Counted from the first letter of the stretch, positions 34,994 to 44,609 are shown. The stretch: DNA of 64,000 nucleotides from Micromonospora sp. WMMD961 (GCF_029626145.1 NZ_JARUBJ010000002.1:4375501-4439500); one strand, 5' to 3'. The notes: generated by a model not told the origin, from the sequence alone. Translations and numbers: made by a program.

Positions 34994-36229
34994 TCACGCC
35001 TCGGAGTCGTCCCGGTCGAACGGCTCCCGCCCGACCGGTGGGGCCGGCACCTCCGGCGAACGGCCCCGACTTCGCAGCGCGTCGAGCAGCGCCACCAGCG
35101 CCAACACTCCGGCCACCACGGACAGCGAGACCATCGACGTCCAGCGGAACAGCGCCGGTGTGAGCACCAGCAGAGTCACCAGGCCGATCACCAGGGCCCG
35201 CGAGGCCCGACCGAAGATCTCGTACTCCAGCCGCATCCGGGCGAGGAGGAAGAGCGCCGGACCACCCACCACGAACAGCAGCCAACTCGGCCGCGGCGAC
35301 CCGTACGGATGGTCGATCACCAGCTCGTAACCGACAGCGGTGACGAGCACGCTGAGCACGATCAGCAGATGCGTGCGCTCCGACGCCGTGCCCAGTCGGC
35401 CGGGCATACCCGCGCGACTCAACGCATCGGTCAGCAGCAGACCGGCACGGTAGAAGTAGATCCGCCAGAGCAACGAGCTGGTGACGAACGCGACGACGAA
35501 GGCCGCCGCCCGCTCGGCGGAGTAGTCAGCGCCGCCGAAGACGATGCCGATGAGCAGAATCGACTCACCGAGGGCGATGAGGATCACCTGCTGGTAGCGG
35601 TCGGCCAGATGCACCCCGGCGATCCGCCACCGGCTCACCGCCGAGGCCCCGAGCCTCGGCAGCGGCCAGCCCAGAATCCAGGCGAGGTAGTCGATGCCGA
35701 GGGCGACAGCCCACAACGCCGGGAGAAGTCGGTCCGGGCCCAGGGCCCCGGCCAGCCAGAGCGGTGCGCTCGCCGCAGCCCAGATGGCGAGCCGGAAGGG
35801 CACCAGCCGTCGCGGATGCCCACGCAACGCGGCGGCGATCACCAGCGGCCGCACCACCATCACCGACAGGTACGCGACCGCGAACGGCAGCGCCCGCTCC
35901 TCCATCCCACGGGGCAGCGTCACCGCCATCACCAGGCCGGCGAACATGGTGCCGACCACGACGGCCTGGATGATCGACCGCTCCGGCTCGTAACGGCTGG
36001 TGATCCAGGCGGTGTGCGACCAGATCAGCCAGAGCGCCAAGAAGAGCAGCAGGGTACGGCCGAACCCGCTCGCGAGGGCCCAGCCTGTTCCGTCGCCCAA
36101 CTCGGCGAACCGACGCGAGACCTGGGTGAGCGCCACCACGAAGGCCAGGTCGAAGAACAGCTCCAGGAACGTGGCTCGGCCCGAACTCGTCGGCGGGCGC
36201 AGCAGCTTGGCACCAGGTCCCGCCGTCAT
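34994..36229 (-). CDS. Low temperature requirement A (LtrA) family membrane protein
   Basis: A 411-residue protein with about eleven membrane helices. The family-defining N-terminus is ATFLELFFDLAFVVALTQVSRR, followed by WLIWSHTAWITSRY and HLADRYQQVILIALGESILLIG. LtrA proteins are named from a Listeria cold-growth phenotype, and their biochemical role is unknown. ATG 36229 has GAGGAGGAC in front of it. The acidic C-terminal tail is cytoplasmic. Confidence 0.9.
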   Translation of the reverse strand: MTAGPGAKLLRPPTSSGRATFLELFFDLAFVVALTQVSRRFAELGDGTGWALASGFGRTLLLFLALWLIWSHTAWITSRYEPERSIIQAVVVGTMFAGLVMAVTLPRGMEERALPFAVAYLSVMVVRPLVIAAALRGHPRRLVPFRLAIWAAASAPLWLAGALGPDRLLPALWAVALGIDYLAWILGWPLPRLGASAVSRWRIAGVHLADRYQQVILIALGESILLIGIVFGGADYSAERAAAFVVAFVTSSLLWRIYFYRAGLLLTDALSRAGMPGRLGTASERTHLLIVLSVLVTAVGYELVIDHPYGSPRPSWLLFVVGGPALFLLARMRLEYEIFGRASRALVIGLVTLLVLTPALFRWTSMVSLSVVAGVLALVALLDALRSRGRSPEVPAPPVGREPFDRDDSEA

Positions 36230-36327
36230 CGTCCTCCTCAGTCCGCCCCTCGTCGCACCAACGAATCGACCGGCGAGGGGTTGCGTCAGCCCGGCAGGAA
36301 GTGCCGCGACGACATCGAGATCGAACG

Positions 36328-39300
36328 TCAGCCGCAGATGAGGAGGCCCTCCGAGTCGAAGCGGAGGCGGCCGCTGCTCACGGCGACGTGCAGCCCGTAC
36401 CGCAGCAGTTTGTCGATCTTCTCGGTGCGTCGGCGGTAGCCGAGCCGCTCCAGGCCGGCGCGCAGCAGCCGCTCCTCGTCCATGCTCGACGCGCCCTGCA
36501 GCACGTGGACGAAGGCGTTGGCCACCTCCTCGGGTGGCACCTCCTCGAACGCCCGGTCGTTGCTCGCCCGGGTGACCCGGTACGCCCGGTACGTCTGCGG
36601 GTCGACGCCATCGGGCCACGCGTACCGGCCCAGCGTCGGGTGTGTGTGCAGGCGGCGGGAGTCCACGAGCGCGAGCACGGCGGTACGCCGGTCCTCACGG
36701 GTGCGGAGGAAGCCGAACCGGGCGAGGGCGAGGCGGGCGAGCCGGTGCTGTTCCACAGGTCCCTCGACCTCGATGATCTCGCGGAGCGCGTTTCGCATCA
36801 GGCTACGTATCCGCTGGTCGGTTGCCAGCAGGTCGAGGTCGGCCTGATCTCCGAGCGAGGTCGGGACGTACGGAACGAACGGGGTTGCCGTGACGATGTC
36901 CGCTGCTGCCGTGGCCGGCGCTGGCGGCGCGGTGGTCGCGGCGACGAGTGCGGTGACGGGGGCCGACGACGCGCCGGGGAAGGGTTCTTCCTCCTCCGTG
37001 CGGCGCGGCTGTGGCACCTCGGCGGCCGGTGTCGGGAGCTGCGGCTCCCCGCCTGTCGCGGGACGGGGCTGAGGCAGCTCGATGCCGGGTGTGACCGCCG
37101 ACGACTCGGGCTCCCGTTCGACGGTCGCGAGGGCCTCGGCTCGGATGACCGCTTCGTCGACCCGGTCGAGCATGGCCGACCGGTCGTGGATCCACGCCGG
37201 CAGCCAGAACCGCACGACCTCCGACCAACCCATGATCGAGCGGAGCAGCGTCGGTGCGGAGTCCCGGTCGGCCACCGTCGGGCGTGCGCTCCAGTCCGGG
37301 CCGTCGAGCATGACGGCCACCTGCCAGCGTGGTGAGCCTGGCCTACGCACGGCGATGTCCACAGTGAAGTCGGACAGGCCGTGCGAGGTGCGGACCTCGT
37401 GGCCGCGGTCGCGCAGCGCCGCGGCCACCTCGTCGCGGATCCGGCTGCGCCGTTCGGTGCGGTCGGTGGCCAGGTCACCGAGACGGTCCGCGCCTGCGGC
37501 GGCCATCTCGCAGTACGCCCGCAGGTGCTGCGTGCCCAGCGCGGAGGTGCGGGCGAGGTCGATGTCGATCGGGTCGAACGACGAGTAGAGGACGACCTGG
37601 CGGCGGGCGCGGGTGATGGCCACGTTGAGCCGCCGCTCCCCGCCGGCCTGGCTGAGCGGGCCGAAATTCAGCGGAAGCTGACCGGTCTCCAGGTTGGTGG
37701 AGAAGGCCAGCGAGAACAGGACGACGTCCCGCTCGTCGCCCTGCACGTTCTCCAGGTTCTTCACGAAGATCGGCTCGGCGACCGCTCCGGAGAGGTGCTC
37801 ACGGATGATCGGATCGGTGCTCTCCTCCAGCAGGTTGAGGATGAGGTCCCGCTGCTGGATGTTGAAGGTGACCACGCCGACGGACTGGGTGGCGGTCGCC
37901 GGGTCGTGCAACCGCCGGGTGATGTCGGCGAGGATCGCCCGTGCCTCGACCTCGTTGGTGCGGGACCCACCCCGGTCGTACTGACCGTCGACACGTCGCC
38001 AGCTGACGCCCGCCGAGCTGGCGGCACCGGGCGACGGAAGGCTGGAGAGCTTGTTGTCGTAGTAGTAGCGGTTGGAGAAGGCGATCAGGGACTCGTCGTG
38101 ACTGCGGTAGTGCCAGGACAGCCAGCGTTGCGGCAACCCCGACTCGACGGCCTCGCTGAGGATGCTCTCCAGGTCCTCCGGCACCGGGCCGTCGCCGTCG
38201 TCGACCTCGTCGAGCGTGTGGCTGGCCTGCATGATGCTGCTCGGCGGCATCTGCCGGGAGTCGCCGACTACCACCACGGCGCTGCCCCGACCCATCGCGC
38301 CGATCGCCTCCGCCACCCGGATCTGGGAAGCCTCGTCGAAGATGACCAGGTCGAAGCGTTGGCTCCCCGGCGCCAGGAAGTTCGCCGCCGACGCCGGGCT
38401 GACCAGGACGCACGGGGTCAACGCCAGCACCGCGTCCGGGTACTGCTCGAACAACTCCCGGAAGGATCGCCCGCCCCGCTTGCGGCGAAGCTCCGCCGCG
38501 AAGTCGGCGAAGCGGCCACGCCGGTCGGTCGGGCTGAAGGGGCGGCGACGCACCAGCACCGACGGCAGCTGCGTCGGCAGCGCGGACCGTAGCTCAGCCG
38601 CGGCGGCCTCGAACTGGCTGATCTCGTCGTCGTGCAGCTCGCTGTCGAAATACTGCAGGCCGCCGGCGCGTACCCGCTCGTTGAGCGACGCGGTCGCGAC
38701 TCCCCGGCGGTAGACCTCCTCGGCGACCTGCGCGGACACCTCTGCGCGCAGCAGCTGGTCCTGGTAGCCGGTGAGGCCGGCAGAGGCCAGGACGTCGGCA
38801 TGGGTGAGGACGGTCGCCCATCGGCGCAGTGGGAACAGCTCCTCGGCCCGCAGCTCCTGCAGCCAGACCGCGCCGTCGCGCTGCCAGGCGTCGACCCAGT
38901 GCGACCCGGCGGCCCACCGGGTCAGCTCCGGCCCGCCGGAGCGCAACACCCCGCGCCAGGCCCGCCACCGCGAGGCACACCGGTCGAGCACTGCCGCGCC
39001 GACATCGGTGAACCCGCTCTGGAACAGCTCCCAGGCCTGCGGGTGCTGGCTCAGCAGCGCCCGACCGACCCGGGTCGCCTCGATCGCCTCCGTCAGACGC
39101 TCCTGCGCGTTCGGGTCCGTGGGCAGCCACTGCGACAGCCGCAGCCCACCAAGCCCCAACAGGTGTCGGTGCAGCGCGGCGGCCTGCGCCTGGGCGGCGA
39201 CCAGCCGGCCGGTGAGCACCTCCATCTGCTCCACGTCGAGCGTGGCGCCCGCGACCACGTGCACGGCCAACCGGTCCGCGATGGCCTGGCGGCGCTTGCG

Positions 39301-42300
39301 CTTGCCGAACAACCGCTTCGCCACCTCCTGGGCCTCGGCGTGCCAGGCGGTCAGCTCCGGTCGGGCGAACACGTCCGGCCGGAAGGTCGCCAGCTCACCG
39401 GCGAAGCCCTGCCGGAAGGCCGCCAGGTCCGTCTGGAGCCGGGCCACCGCCTCGTCCCAGCGTGGATCGCTCGCGTGCACTGTGGTCGCCCGGTCCGGCA
39501 GCAGTCCGCGTACGGCGAGCCAGGCGCCCGCCTGCAACTCACTGACGGTCTCCGGTGCGGGCAGCGTCCGCAGCACCTCGACCAGCCGCGGGTACGCGCC
39601 GAGGTCGGCACGAAGATGCTCCAGCTCACCGGCGATCTCGGTGACCGCAGTGGCGTGCAGCCCGTCCAGGGTGCGGCAGCCGCTGAGCGCCCACGGGTGT
39701 GCGGCCCGCAGGCGGGCCGACCGGGCGGCTGCCGGGAACTCCCGCAGTGTCGTCTCGACCTGCGCGCGTGCCTCGGCCGGGGCGTGCAGATAGCTCACCG
39801 GGATCGGGGCGACCGGGCCCTCGGAGTACGCCAGGGTCTGCTCGTAGGCCGACCAGAGCGACATCCCGACGGGGTTGGCGGTGTGCACCTGCGCCGGGTA
39901 CTCGGTCAGCGGGGCGAGCCGCGTCCGGTAGGCCGTCTCGACAGCCGTCCAACTGCCGTCGCCGCCCTGGTCGTACTGGTCGAGGGCGTCGCGCAGCTGC
40001 TGGCGGATCGCGTTGAGGGACTGCTTACGCCCGTGCAGGTCCAGAGCGAACGGTCCGAGGCCGACCTGCCTGAGGCGGCGCTTCACCACCTCCAGTGCGG
40101 CCTGCTTCTCGGCGACGAAGAGCACCGACCGACCGGTGCTGACCGCGCGGGCGATCATGTTGGTGATGGTCTGCGACTTGCCGGTGCCGGGCGGGCCCTC
40201 CAGGACGAACGAGTGACCGCGCTCGGCGCGCACGATGGCCTGCATCTGCGAGCCGTCGGCGGGAATCGGCAGGTGCAGGTCCGCCTCGTCGACCATGACC
40301 TCGGCGTCGTCGGGACGGGCCGGGTCGTCGAAGGTGGCCCCGGAGGACTCGACCAGGTGCCGCACGACCGGGTTCTCCATGAACCGGGGCCAGTGGTCGG
40401 TGAGGTCCCGCCACATCTGGAAGGTGGAGAACTGCAGCAGTCGAAGGCTGGCGGTCTCGTCGATGCGGTAGTTGAGCCGGTTGTCGAGCAACCCGGTGTT
40501 GATCGCCGCCAGGGTCTTCGCGATGTCGATGCCGTGCTCGTCGAGGACCGGCTGCTCCAACTCCGGGATCCGCACGCCGTGCTTGACCCGCAACCACTCG
40601 ATCAGGCAGTGGTTGGGACTGGCGACCTCGGTGCCGTCGATGACCATCGCGTACGGGCGACGGCCGCTGCCACCCTCGACGCGTACCGGCAGGAGGAACA
40701 GCGGCGCGTACGCCTCTCCCCCGGTCGTCTTGGTGTGCACCAGCGTGCCGATGGTCAGGTAGAGGTAGTTGCTGCCGGTCTCCTGCTCCATCGTGCGCGC
40801 CTCACGCTGCAACGCCCGCATCGCCGTCTTGTAACGCGCGTCGGTGACCGCGCCGTAGACCCGGCGGTCGGTACGCAGCTCCCGGGTGAGGATCTCCGCG
40901 TCGAGGTCCTGCGCCCGACGCGCCCCGGCCAGCTCGTGCACGTGGCTGATGTCGTCCTGCGGGATGACCTGCACCTGACGGCCGTCATGGATGAGATCGT
41001 CCAGCAGGGCCAGCGCACCCGCCGGCACGTGCAGGTCCAGACCACGGCCCCGCTTGGGCAGGTTGAGCAGCGGATTACGCAGGCTCAGATCGAGCAGCGA
41101 CTTCTTCCACTGCTGGACCCGCGCCGGTGACCCGTCGGACTGCTGCGCCACCTCGTCACCGTCGTCGGCGAGCTGACGCAGTTTCGCGGCGGCGACGCCG
41201 GGCGGGAGGTCGAGGGATGCTGTTATCTCCGCCGTCGCCTCGGCGTCGACCGCGGCGGGCGCGATCAGTTCGTCGGGCGACGGCAGCGGCTGGATGCCGG
41301 AACGGTGCGCCAGGTGCACGTCGACGACGCCCTGCATGCGCTCGCCGTCGCCGCGGAAGTGCCCGAGCCCGACCCGTACCGCCTCGGTGAAGGTCGCCGA
41401 CTGCGCGCCCGGCCCGACGCGGGTCAGCTCGACCGGCACGGCCCGGCCGGAGTCCACCATCGAGATCAGCAGGTTGGTCTCGGTCACCGCGGCCGAGCCC
41501 AGCCGCTCCTCCTCCAGCAGGAAGCCGCCGAAGGCATGCCCCGCGCTGACGAAGATGAGCGGGTGCAGCCCCGCCGCCTCCAGACAGGCGGCGTACGTGA
41601 CGGACAGGTCGAGGCAGTTGCCGAGCCGACCATCGAGGACGGCTGCTGTGGTGCGTACCTTCTGGCCGGTGTTCTCGAACGACGCCGGCAGGGTCTGGTA
41701 GGTGATCTCCAGTTGCCGCAGCGCCTCGTACACGGCCCCGGCGACCAGCGCCGCCCGCTCCGAACCCTCCTGATAACCCTGCAACGAGCCGGAGCCGGTC
41801 CGCGCCAGCAGGAGCTGGGCGGCAGCGCGCAGCACCGCCTCCACCGCCCGGGTGTTCGGCTGCACGAAGGCGGCCAGGCTGTCGTACAGGGCGGGGCTGT
41901 TGAACCACTCGTTGTGCGCCAACACCCGTGATGGGGCGACCAGCGTCAAGTCGTTGTCGGCTGTCTCGACGGTGAGGTGGTAGTCGACCGGGAACGCCTC
42001 GTCGGTGCGGTACAGCAGCTTGCGGTCGGGCGTGAAGTCGCGGAAGTCGTCCCAGCTGGTGCTCGCGCCGGGCCGCAACGGCGCGGTCAGGGTACGCGTC
42101 CACGGCTCGGTCAGCGCGCCGTCCGGGCCGCGCAGCTCCAGCGTCAGCGTGACGGCGGTCAGCGGCACCGCTCCCCTGTTCACGAGGGTGAGGTGACGGA
42201 CCAGCGGCACCCGGTTGTGCACCAGGGCGGCGTTGATCGCCGGCTGCACGAGCAACCCGACTTCGAGCTGGTCGTCGTCGGCGGTGAACTGCGCGAAGAC

Positions 42301-42312
42301 GCTGTCGGACAT
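36328..42312 (-). CDS. DUF4011-helicase-nuclease-like-DUF3320 protein (1994 aa)
   Basis: Order of parts: beta-sandwich N-terminus (1-120); transglutaminase-like region with C and H in GNCLDLSVTYAACLEAAG (about 230) and SAGHAFGGF (about 258); DUF4011 from about 399 (WKKSLLDLSLRNPLLNLPKR). An SF1 helicase core follows, with Walker A GPPGTGKSQT at about 705 and Walker B VIFDEASQI at about 1325. A restriction-endonuclease-like segment lies around 1630-1720 (FTVDIAVRRPGSPRWQVAVMLDG), and DUF3320 at the C-terminus. GGAGAAA precedes the ATG. Proteins with DUF4011, a helicase and a Vsr-like nuclease have been reported among anti-phage defence genes. Here the nuclease lacks an obvious E-x-K, so activity is uncertain. 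No partner gene is adjacent on the same strand. Confidence 0.85.
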   Translation of the reverse strand: MSDSVFAQFTADDDQLEVGLLVQPAINAALVHNRVPLVRHLTLVNRGAVPLTAVTLTLELRGPDGALTEPWTRTLTAPLRPGASTSWDDFRDFTPDRKLLYRTDEAFPVDYHLTVETADNDLTLVAPSRVLAHNEWFNSPALYDSLAAFVQPNTRAVEAVLRAAAQLLLARTGSGSLQGYQEGSERAALVAGAVYEALRQLEITYQTLPASFENTGQKVRTTAAVLDGRLGNCLDLSVTYAACLEAAGLHPLIFVSAGHAFGGFLLEEERLGSAAVTETNLLISMVDSGRAVPVELTRVGPGAQSATFTEAVRVGLGHFRGDGERMQGVVDVHLAHRSGIQPLPSPDELIAPAAVDAEATAEITASLDLPPGVAAAKLRQLADDGDEVAQQSDGSPARVQQWKKSLLDLSLRNPLLNLPKRGRGLDLHVPAGALALLDDLIHDGRQVQVIPQDDISHVHELAGARRAQDLDAEILTRELRTDRRVYGAVTDARYKTAMRALQREARTMEQETGSNYLYLTIGTLVHTKTTGGEAYAPLFLLPVRVEGGSGRRPYAMVIDGTEVASPNHCLIEWLRVKHGVRIPELEQPVLDEHGIDIAKTLAAINTGLLDNRLNYRIDETASLRLLQFSTFQMWRDLTDHWPRFMENPVVRHLVESSGATFDDPARPDDAEVMVDEADLHLPIPADGSQMQAIVRAERGHSFVLEGPPGTGKSQTITNMIARAVSTGRSVLFVAEKQAALEVVKRRLRQVGLGPFALDLHGRKQSLNAIRQQLRDALDQYDQGGDGSWTAVETAYRTRLAPLTEYPAQVHTANPVGMSLWSAYEQTLAYSEGPVAPIPVSYLHAPAEARAQVETTLREFPAAARSARLRAAHPWALSGCRTLDGLHATAVTEIAGELEHLRADLGAYPRLVEVLRTLPAPETVSELQAGAWLAVRGLLPDRATTVHASDPRWDEAVARLQTDLAAFRQGFAGELATFRPDVFARPELTAWHAEAQEVAKRLFGKRKRRQAIADRLAVHVVAGATLDVEQMEVLTGRLVAAQAQAAALHRHLLGLGGLRLSQWLPTDPNAQERLTEAIEATRVGRALLSQHPQAWELFQSGFTDVGAAVLDRCASRWRAWRGVLRSGGPELTRWAAGSHWVDAWQRDGAVWLQELRAEELFPLRRWATVLTHADVLASAGLTGYQDQLLRAEVSAQVAEEVYRRGVATASLNERVRAGGLQYFDSELHDDEISQFEAAAAELRSALPTQLPSVLVRRRPFSPTDRRGRFADFAAELRRKRGGRSFRELFEQYPDAVLALTPCVLVSPASAANFLAPGSQRFDLVIFDEASQIRVAEAIGAMGRGSAVVVVGDSRQMPPSSIMQASHTLDEVDDGDGPVPEDLESILSEAVESGLPQRWLSWHYRSHDESLIAFSNRYYYDNKLSSLPSPGAASSAGVSWRRVDGQYDRGGSRTNEVEARAILADITRRLHDPATATQSVGVVTFNIQQRDLILNLLEESTDPIIREHLSGAVAEPIFVKNLENVQGDERDVVLFSLAFSTNLETGQLPLNFGPLSQAGGERRLNVAITRARRQVVLYSSFDPIDIDLARTSALGTQHLRAYCEMAAAGADRLGDLATDRTERRSRIRDEVAAALRDRGHEVRTSHGLSDFTVDIAVRRPGSPRWQVAVMLDGPDWSARPTVADRDSAPTLLRSIMGWSEVVRFWLPAWIHDRSAMLDRVDEAVIRAEALATVEREPESSAVTPGIELPQPRPATGGEPQLPTPAAEVPQPRRTEEEEPFPGASSAPVTALVAATTAPPAPATAAADIVTATPFVPYVPTSLGDQADLDLLATDQRIRSLMRNALREIIEVEGPVEQHRLARLALARFGFLRTREDRRTAVLALVDSRRLHTHPTLGRYAWPDGVDPQTYRAYRVTRASNDRAFEEVPPEEVANAFVHVLQGASSMDEERLLRAGLERLGYRRRTEKIDKLLRYGLHVAVSSGRLRFDSEGLLICG

Positions 42313-42415
42313 GGGCGTTTCTCCAGGTGGGGAGACCGTGGGGGGCCAGCCTAGCGGTCAACCCACCGGCGGAGAGGGCCCGGCCGTACGACGGCCGCGC
42401 TGCCGCCTGAGCGTG

Positions 42416-42832
42416 CTACCCGGGGCGCCGCCGGGTATCGGCACCCACCGGTTCGATCACCTGCCGGAATTCCTTCCCAAGCTGGGCCACCGCGTCGTCG
42501 AACTCGTCACGGGAAACGGCCTCCCGCAACGTGGTGAGCACCGCGCGGACGCCGGTACCGGCGAGCGCACGGTCGATGGCCGGGTGGTCCGCCACCCGCC
42601 GCACGAACTCGTCGAGCCCGAACGGTTGGGCCTGCTCCTGCCTACGATGCGGTGGCGCTTTGCGCAGGTGGTCGTCGAGCCCGTCGGGAAGCTGGTAGGC
42701 AAGGTCCTCGGCCTGGCCGGCGCTGATCCGGTCCGCCAATGTCTCCAGAGTCGCGCGGCTGAGTGTCGCCGCCTGATCGGTCGACACCTTCGCCCGCGTG
42801 GCCACTGCGTTGATGAAATCGTCGTATTCCAC
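42416..42832 (-). CDS. DUF2267 domain protein
   Basis: A 138-residue protein beginning EYDDFINAVATRAKVSTDQAATLSRATLETLADRISAGQAEDLAYQLP, the DUF2267 pattern. A second shorter helical half follows (FGLDEFVRRVADHP...). It is probably all-helical and cytoplasmic with no known activity. GTG at 42830-42832 is chosen because AGGAG lies seven bases upstream and the family homology begins there. Its stop is 103 bp from the giant helicase gene. Confidence 0.75.
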   Translation of the reverse strand: MEYDDFINAVATRAKVSTDQAATLSRATLETLADRISAGQAEDLAYQLPDGLDDHLRKAPPHRRQEQAQPFGLDEFVRRVADHPAIDRALAGTGVRAVLTTLREAVSRDEFDDAVAQLGKEFRQVIEPVGADTRRRPG

Positions 42833-43243
42833 CTGATTCTCCTCTCCGGCCCGATCGCCGTCGAACCGCCGGTTAGGAAGGCCCGCGTCGACGCTGTTCG
42901 GGTCGATGTCGCCTGCTGGCGTCACGACGTGATCGAACTGGCTGGCCCCTGGGTTCCCGGTGGCGGAGGAAGGATTCCCTGGCGATCCCGCTCCTTGAGC
43001 TCGCCCGTGATCCCCAGCTGGTTGTCGCGCAGCGCCCTGGTACCTCGACAGCCTGTCGGATCCGGGGGTGAGCGTGCCTCATCCCGATCGGGCGAATCAG
43101 GAGTGGGGGTTCACGACCAACGCAGTTGGGCCCCCGAGGGCACCGGCGACCGATTCTGTCTGGCCGGCCCGAGTCGGCCCACGTCGACCGGCTGCAGGAC
43201 TCGACCGCGTACAGCAGAGATGTGATCACACACGTCCGGTCGG
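42833..43243. other. 411-bp stretch without a recognisable gene
   Basis: Lies between the DUF2267 gene and an unknown gene. Codon bias is inconsistent in all frames and no strong hairpin or repeat is seen. It may contain degraded coding sequence. Confidence 0.5.
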
Positions 43244-43714
43244 TCACCAGTCGCGGGCCCAGTCCGGTGGCGGTACGACGGCGATGTGCGGTTCACCGCT
43301 GATGGGTTCGAGGGCGTGCACCACCCGCAGGTCCCCATCGGCTGCGGCGTAATCGTCGGTGACGACACGACCACTGCTGCCGTCGGTGCTCACCAGCAGC
43401 CACCGGTCGGGATGAATGCTGCCGTCGTCGACCAGCGCCCGCACCCCGAAGGTTCGGGCGAGAGTGGCCGCCAGCTCACGCTCCCCCTGCCCGGTGGCAT
43501 CGACGAGTTCGGTGTCGCCGGTCAGGATCCAGCCGAATCCCTCGTCCTCGTCGGGGGGATTGAACATGACGACCGGCCGCGGGTCGTCGACCGCTCGGTC
43601 TTCGATTCGACCGATGTAGACCGCATCAGGTGAGATGCCGTAATCCTCGTTGAGGAACCGCCGAAGAGCAGCTGCGGACAGTTCCTTCTCGAAGTGGATC
43701 TGATAGCGCAACAC
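43244..43714 (-). CDS. Hypothetical protein, 156 residues
   Basis: No family recognised. The protein is acidic and soluble, with RYQIHFEKELSAAALRRFLNEDYGISPDAVYIG at the N-terminus, an Asp/Pro-rich middle and many short strands. It has no signal peptide or membrane helix. GTG at 43712-43714 follows a TAA in the same frame and a GGGGG run. It could be an immunity- or cargo-type small protein, but nothing in the sequence proves this. Confidence 0.6.
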   Translation of the reverse strand: MLRYQIHFEKELSAAALRRFLNEDYGISPDAVYIGRIEDRAVDDPRPVVMFNPPDEDEGFGWILTGDTELVDATGQGERELAATLARTFGVRALVDDGSIHPDRWLLVSTDGSSGRVVTDDYAAADGDLRVVHALEPISGEPHIAVVPPPDWARDW

Positions 43715-43874
43715 TTACCCCCGGTAGCTCTTGTGGTGGCGGAAAGACATCCATCGCCCGCACCTGCGCGGCCTCGGTCAGGAACGGATTGCGGGTCGTC
43801 GCGGCTCTCGCCTTCTCGATGTCGCAGCCAGCGGCAATGCGCTCCTTCAGCGCGCCGTACTCGGCTCTTCGCAC
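43626..43874 (-). CDS. Possible small protein overlapping its neighbour
   Basis: An 82-codon frame whose first 52 residues look coding (RRAEYGALKERIAAGCDIEKARAATT..., helical, normal codon bias). It then runs 89 bp into the next gene in another frame, where the composition deteriorates. It may be a real small gene with a long overlap, or the 5' end of a frameshifted gene. No family recognised. Confidence 0.3.
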   Translation of the reverse strand: MRRAEYGALKERIAAGCDIEKARAATTRNPFLTEAAQVRAMDVFPPPQELPGVSVALSDPLREGTVRSCSSAVPQRGLRHLT

Positions 43875-43877
43875 CTG

Positions 43878-44129
43878 TCATCGACGTAAGCGGCGGGAGC
43901 AGTCGCCGTCGTGGCCGTCGCGTAGGAGGCAGCGCCGGCCGCCGGGCAGCCGTAGGTCGCAGAAGACCCGATGGCAGAGGAACTGCTGGTCCTCCTCGGA
44001 GACGGTGGTCTCCCCCGGGTCCACCATCGGCAGCACCAGCATCCACCGGCCGATGACCCGGGCCAGGCGTTGCGCGGCGAGCAGGTCGGTGGCCACGACG
44101 GGCAGGTGGATGACGTACCGCTGGCTCAT
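43878..44129 (-). CDS. Hypothetical protein, 83 residues
   Basis: Begins SQRYVIHLPVVATDLLAAQRLARVIGRWM and ends with a short Cys/His-rich tail: C and H in FLCHRVFCDL, C in RRCLLRDGHDGDC. The tail could bind a metal. The ATG overlaps the stop of the DivIVA-like gene (ATGA), so the two are translationally coupled. No function assigned. Confidence 0.65.
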   Translation of the reverse strand: MSQRYVIHLPVVATDLLAAQRLARVIGRWMLVLPMVDPGETTVSEEDQQFLCHRVFCDLRLPGGRRCLLRDGHDGDCSRRLRR

Positions 44130-44428
44130 TGGACCTGGCCCCGCTCGTTGCGGGCGCGGGCCTGCTCGGCTTGCCAGCGACGTAGCGCGCCCTTGATCCG
44201 GGCGGTCTCGCGGCGGCTCTCGGCGAGAGCGGCGTAGACAGCGGCCATGTCGACGGCGACCCGGTCGAGGAAGGCGTACACGTCGTCGGGATTCAGACCG
44301 CGACGTCCGAGCCCGGTCGGCGCGAAGCGGCGCTCACGCACCTGCCACGGCAGCAGACTGGTGTACGCGGCCGAGCGGTACGTCGCACCGCCGCTCGCTG
44401 CCCCTGGTCGCTGGTTGTTGGCGTTCAT
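44126..44428 (-). CDS. DivIVA-domain-like small protein
   Basis: A 100-residue protein containing RRGLNPDDVYAFLDRVAVDMAAVYAAL, the DivIVA/Wag31 N-terminal pattern (DVxxFLDRVxxDmaavY). A short charged helix ending in RWQAEQARARNERG follows. The true DivIVA polarity protein is much longer, so this is a small relative of unknown role. It is divergent from the XRE/DUF5753 regulator; small genes of this type are frequent near such regulators in actinomycetes. Confidence 0.65.
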   Translation of the reverse strand: MNANNQRPGAASGGATYRSAAYTSLLPWQVRERRFAPTGLGRRGLNPDDVYAFLDRVAVDMAAVYAALAESRRETARIKGALRRWQAEQARARNERGQVQ

Positions 44429-44477
44429 GTCTGCCTGCCTTCCTGACGCAGAGGAGCGAGGGGTGTTCGGGGAAGCG

Positions 44478-44510
44478 CGGCGGCCGTTCGGGGGGACCGG
44501 ACGGCCGCCG
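44478..44510. terminator. Hairpin in the XRE/DivIVA-like intergenic region
   Basis: A perfect 10-bp stem (44478-44487 with 44501-44510), extendable to 14 of 16 pairs, with a 13-base loop. Because both flanking genes start outward, it may be an attenuator or mRNA structure rather than a normal terminator. Confidence 0.4.
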
Positions 44511-44580
44511 TGCTGTGATCAGCCTGCGACAGTCCGGAGTGGAAACGCAACGTTCTAAACCGCGATTTCGCTGCTGTGCA

Positions 44581-44609
44581 TTGACTTTCTTTGCTGAAAC
44601 CCGTAGGAG
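44581..44609 (+). promoter_or_regulatory. Possible -35/-10 promoter of the XRE/DUF5753 gene
   Basis: TTGACT at 44581-44586 and TAGGAG at 44604-44609 are separated by 17 bases. The -10 is imperfect. The predicted start would leave a leader of about 45 bases containing GGGAG before ATG 44661. Confidence 0.4.

Noticed and set aside
36328..42312. Two or more separate genes inside the 1994-residue frame
   Set aside because: Codon bias and domain order are continuous through one frame, and no internal start with a ribosome site stands out.
42873..43247. 124-codon minus-strand frame in the gap after the DUF2267 gene
   Set aside because: Composition is Arg/Ser/Cys-rich without coding bias or ribosome site.
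44478..44510. Small regulatory RNA gene
   Set aside because: Only a hairpin is visible, with no independent promoter pair; kept as a low-confidence structural feature.
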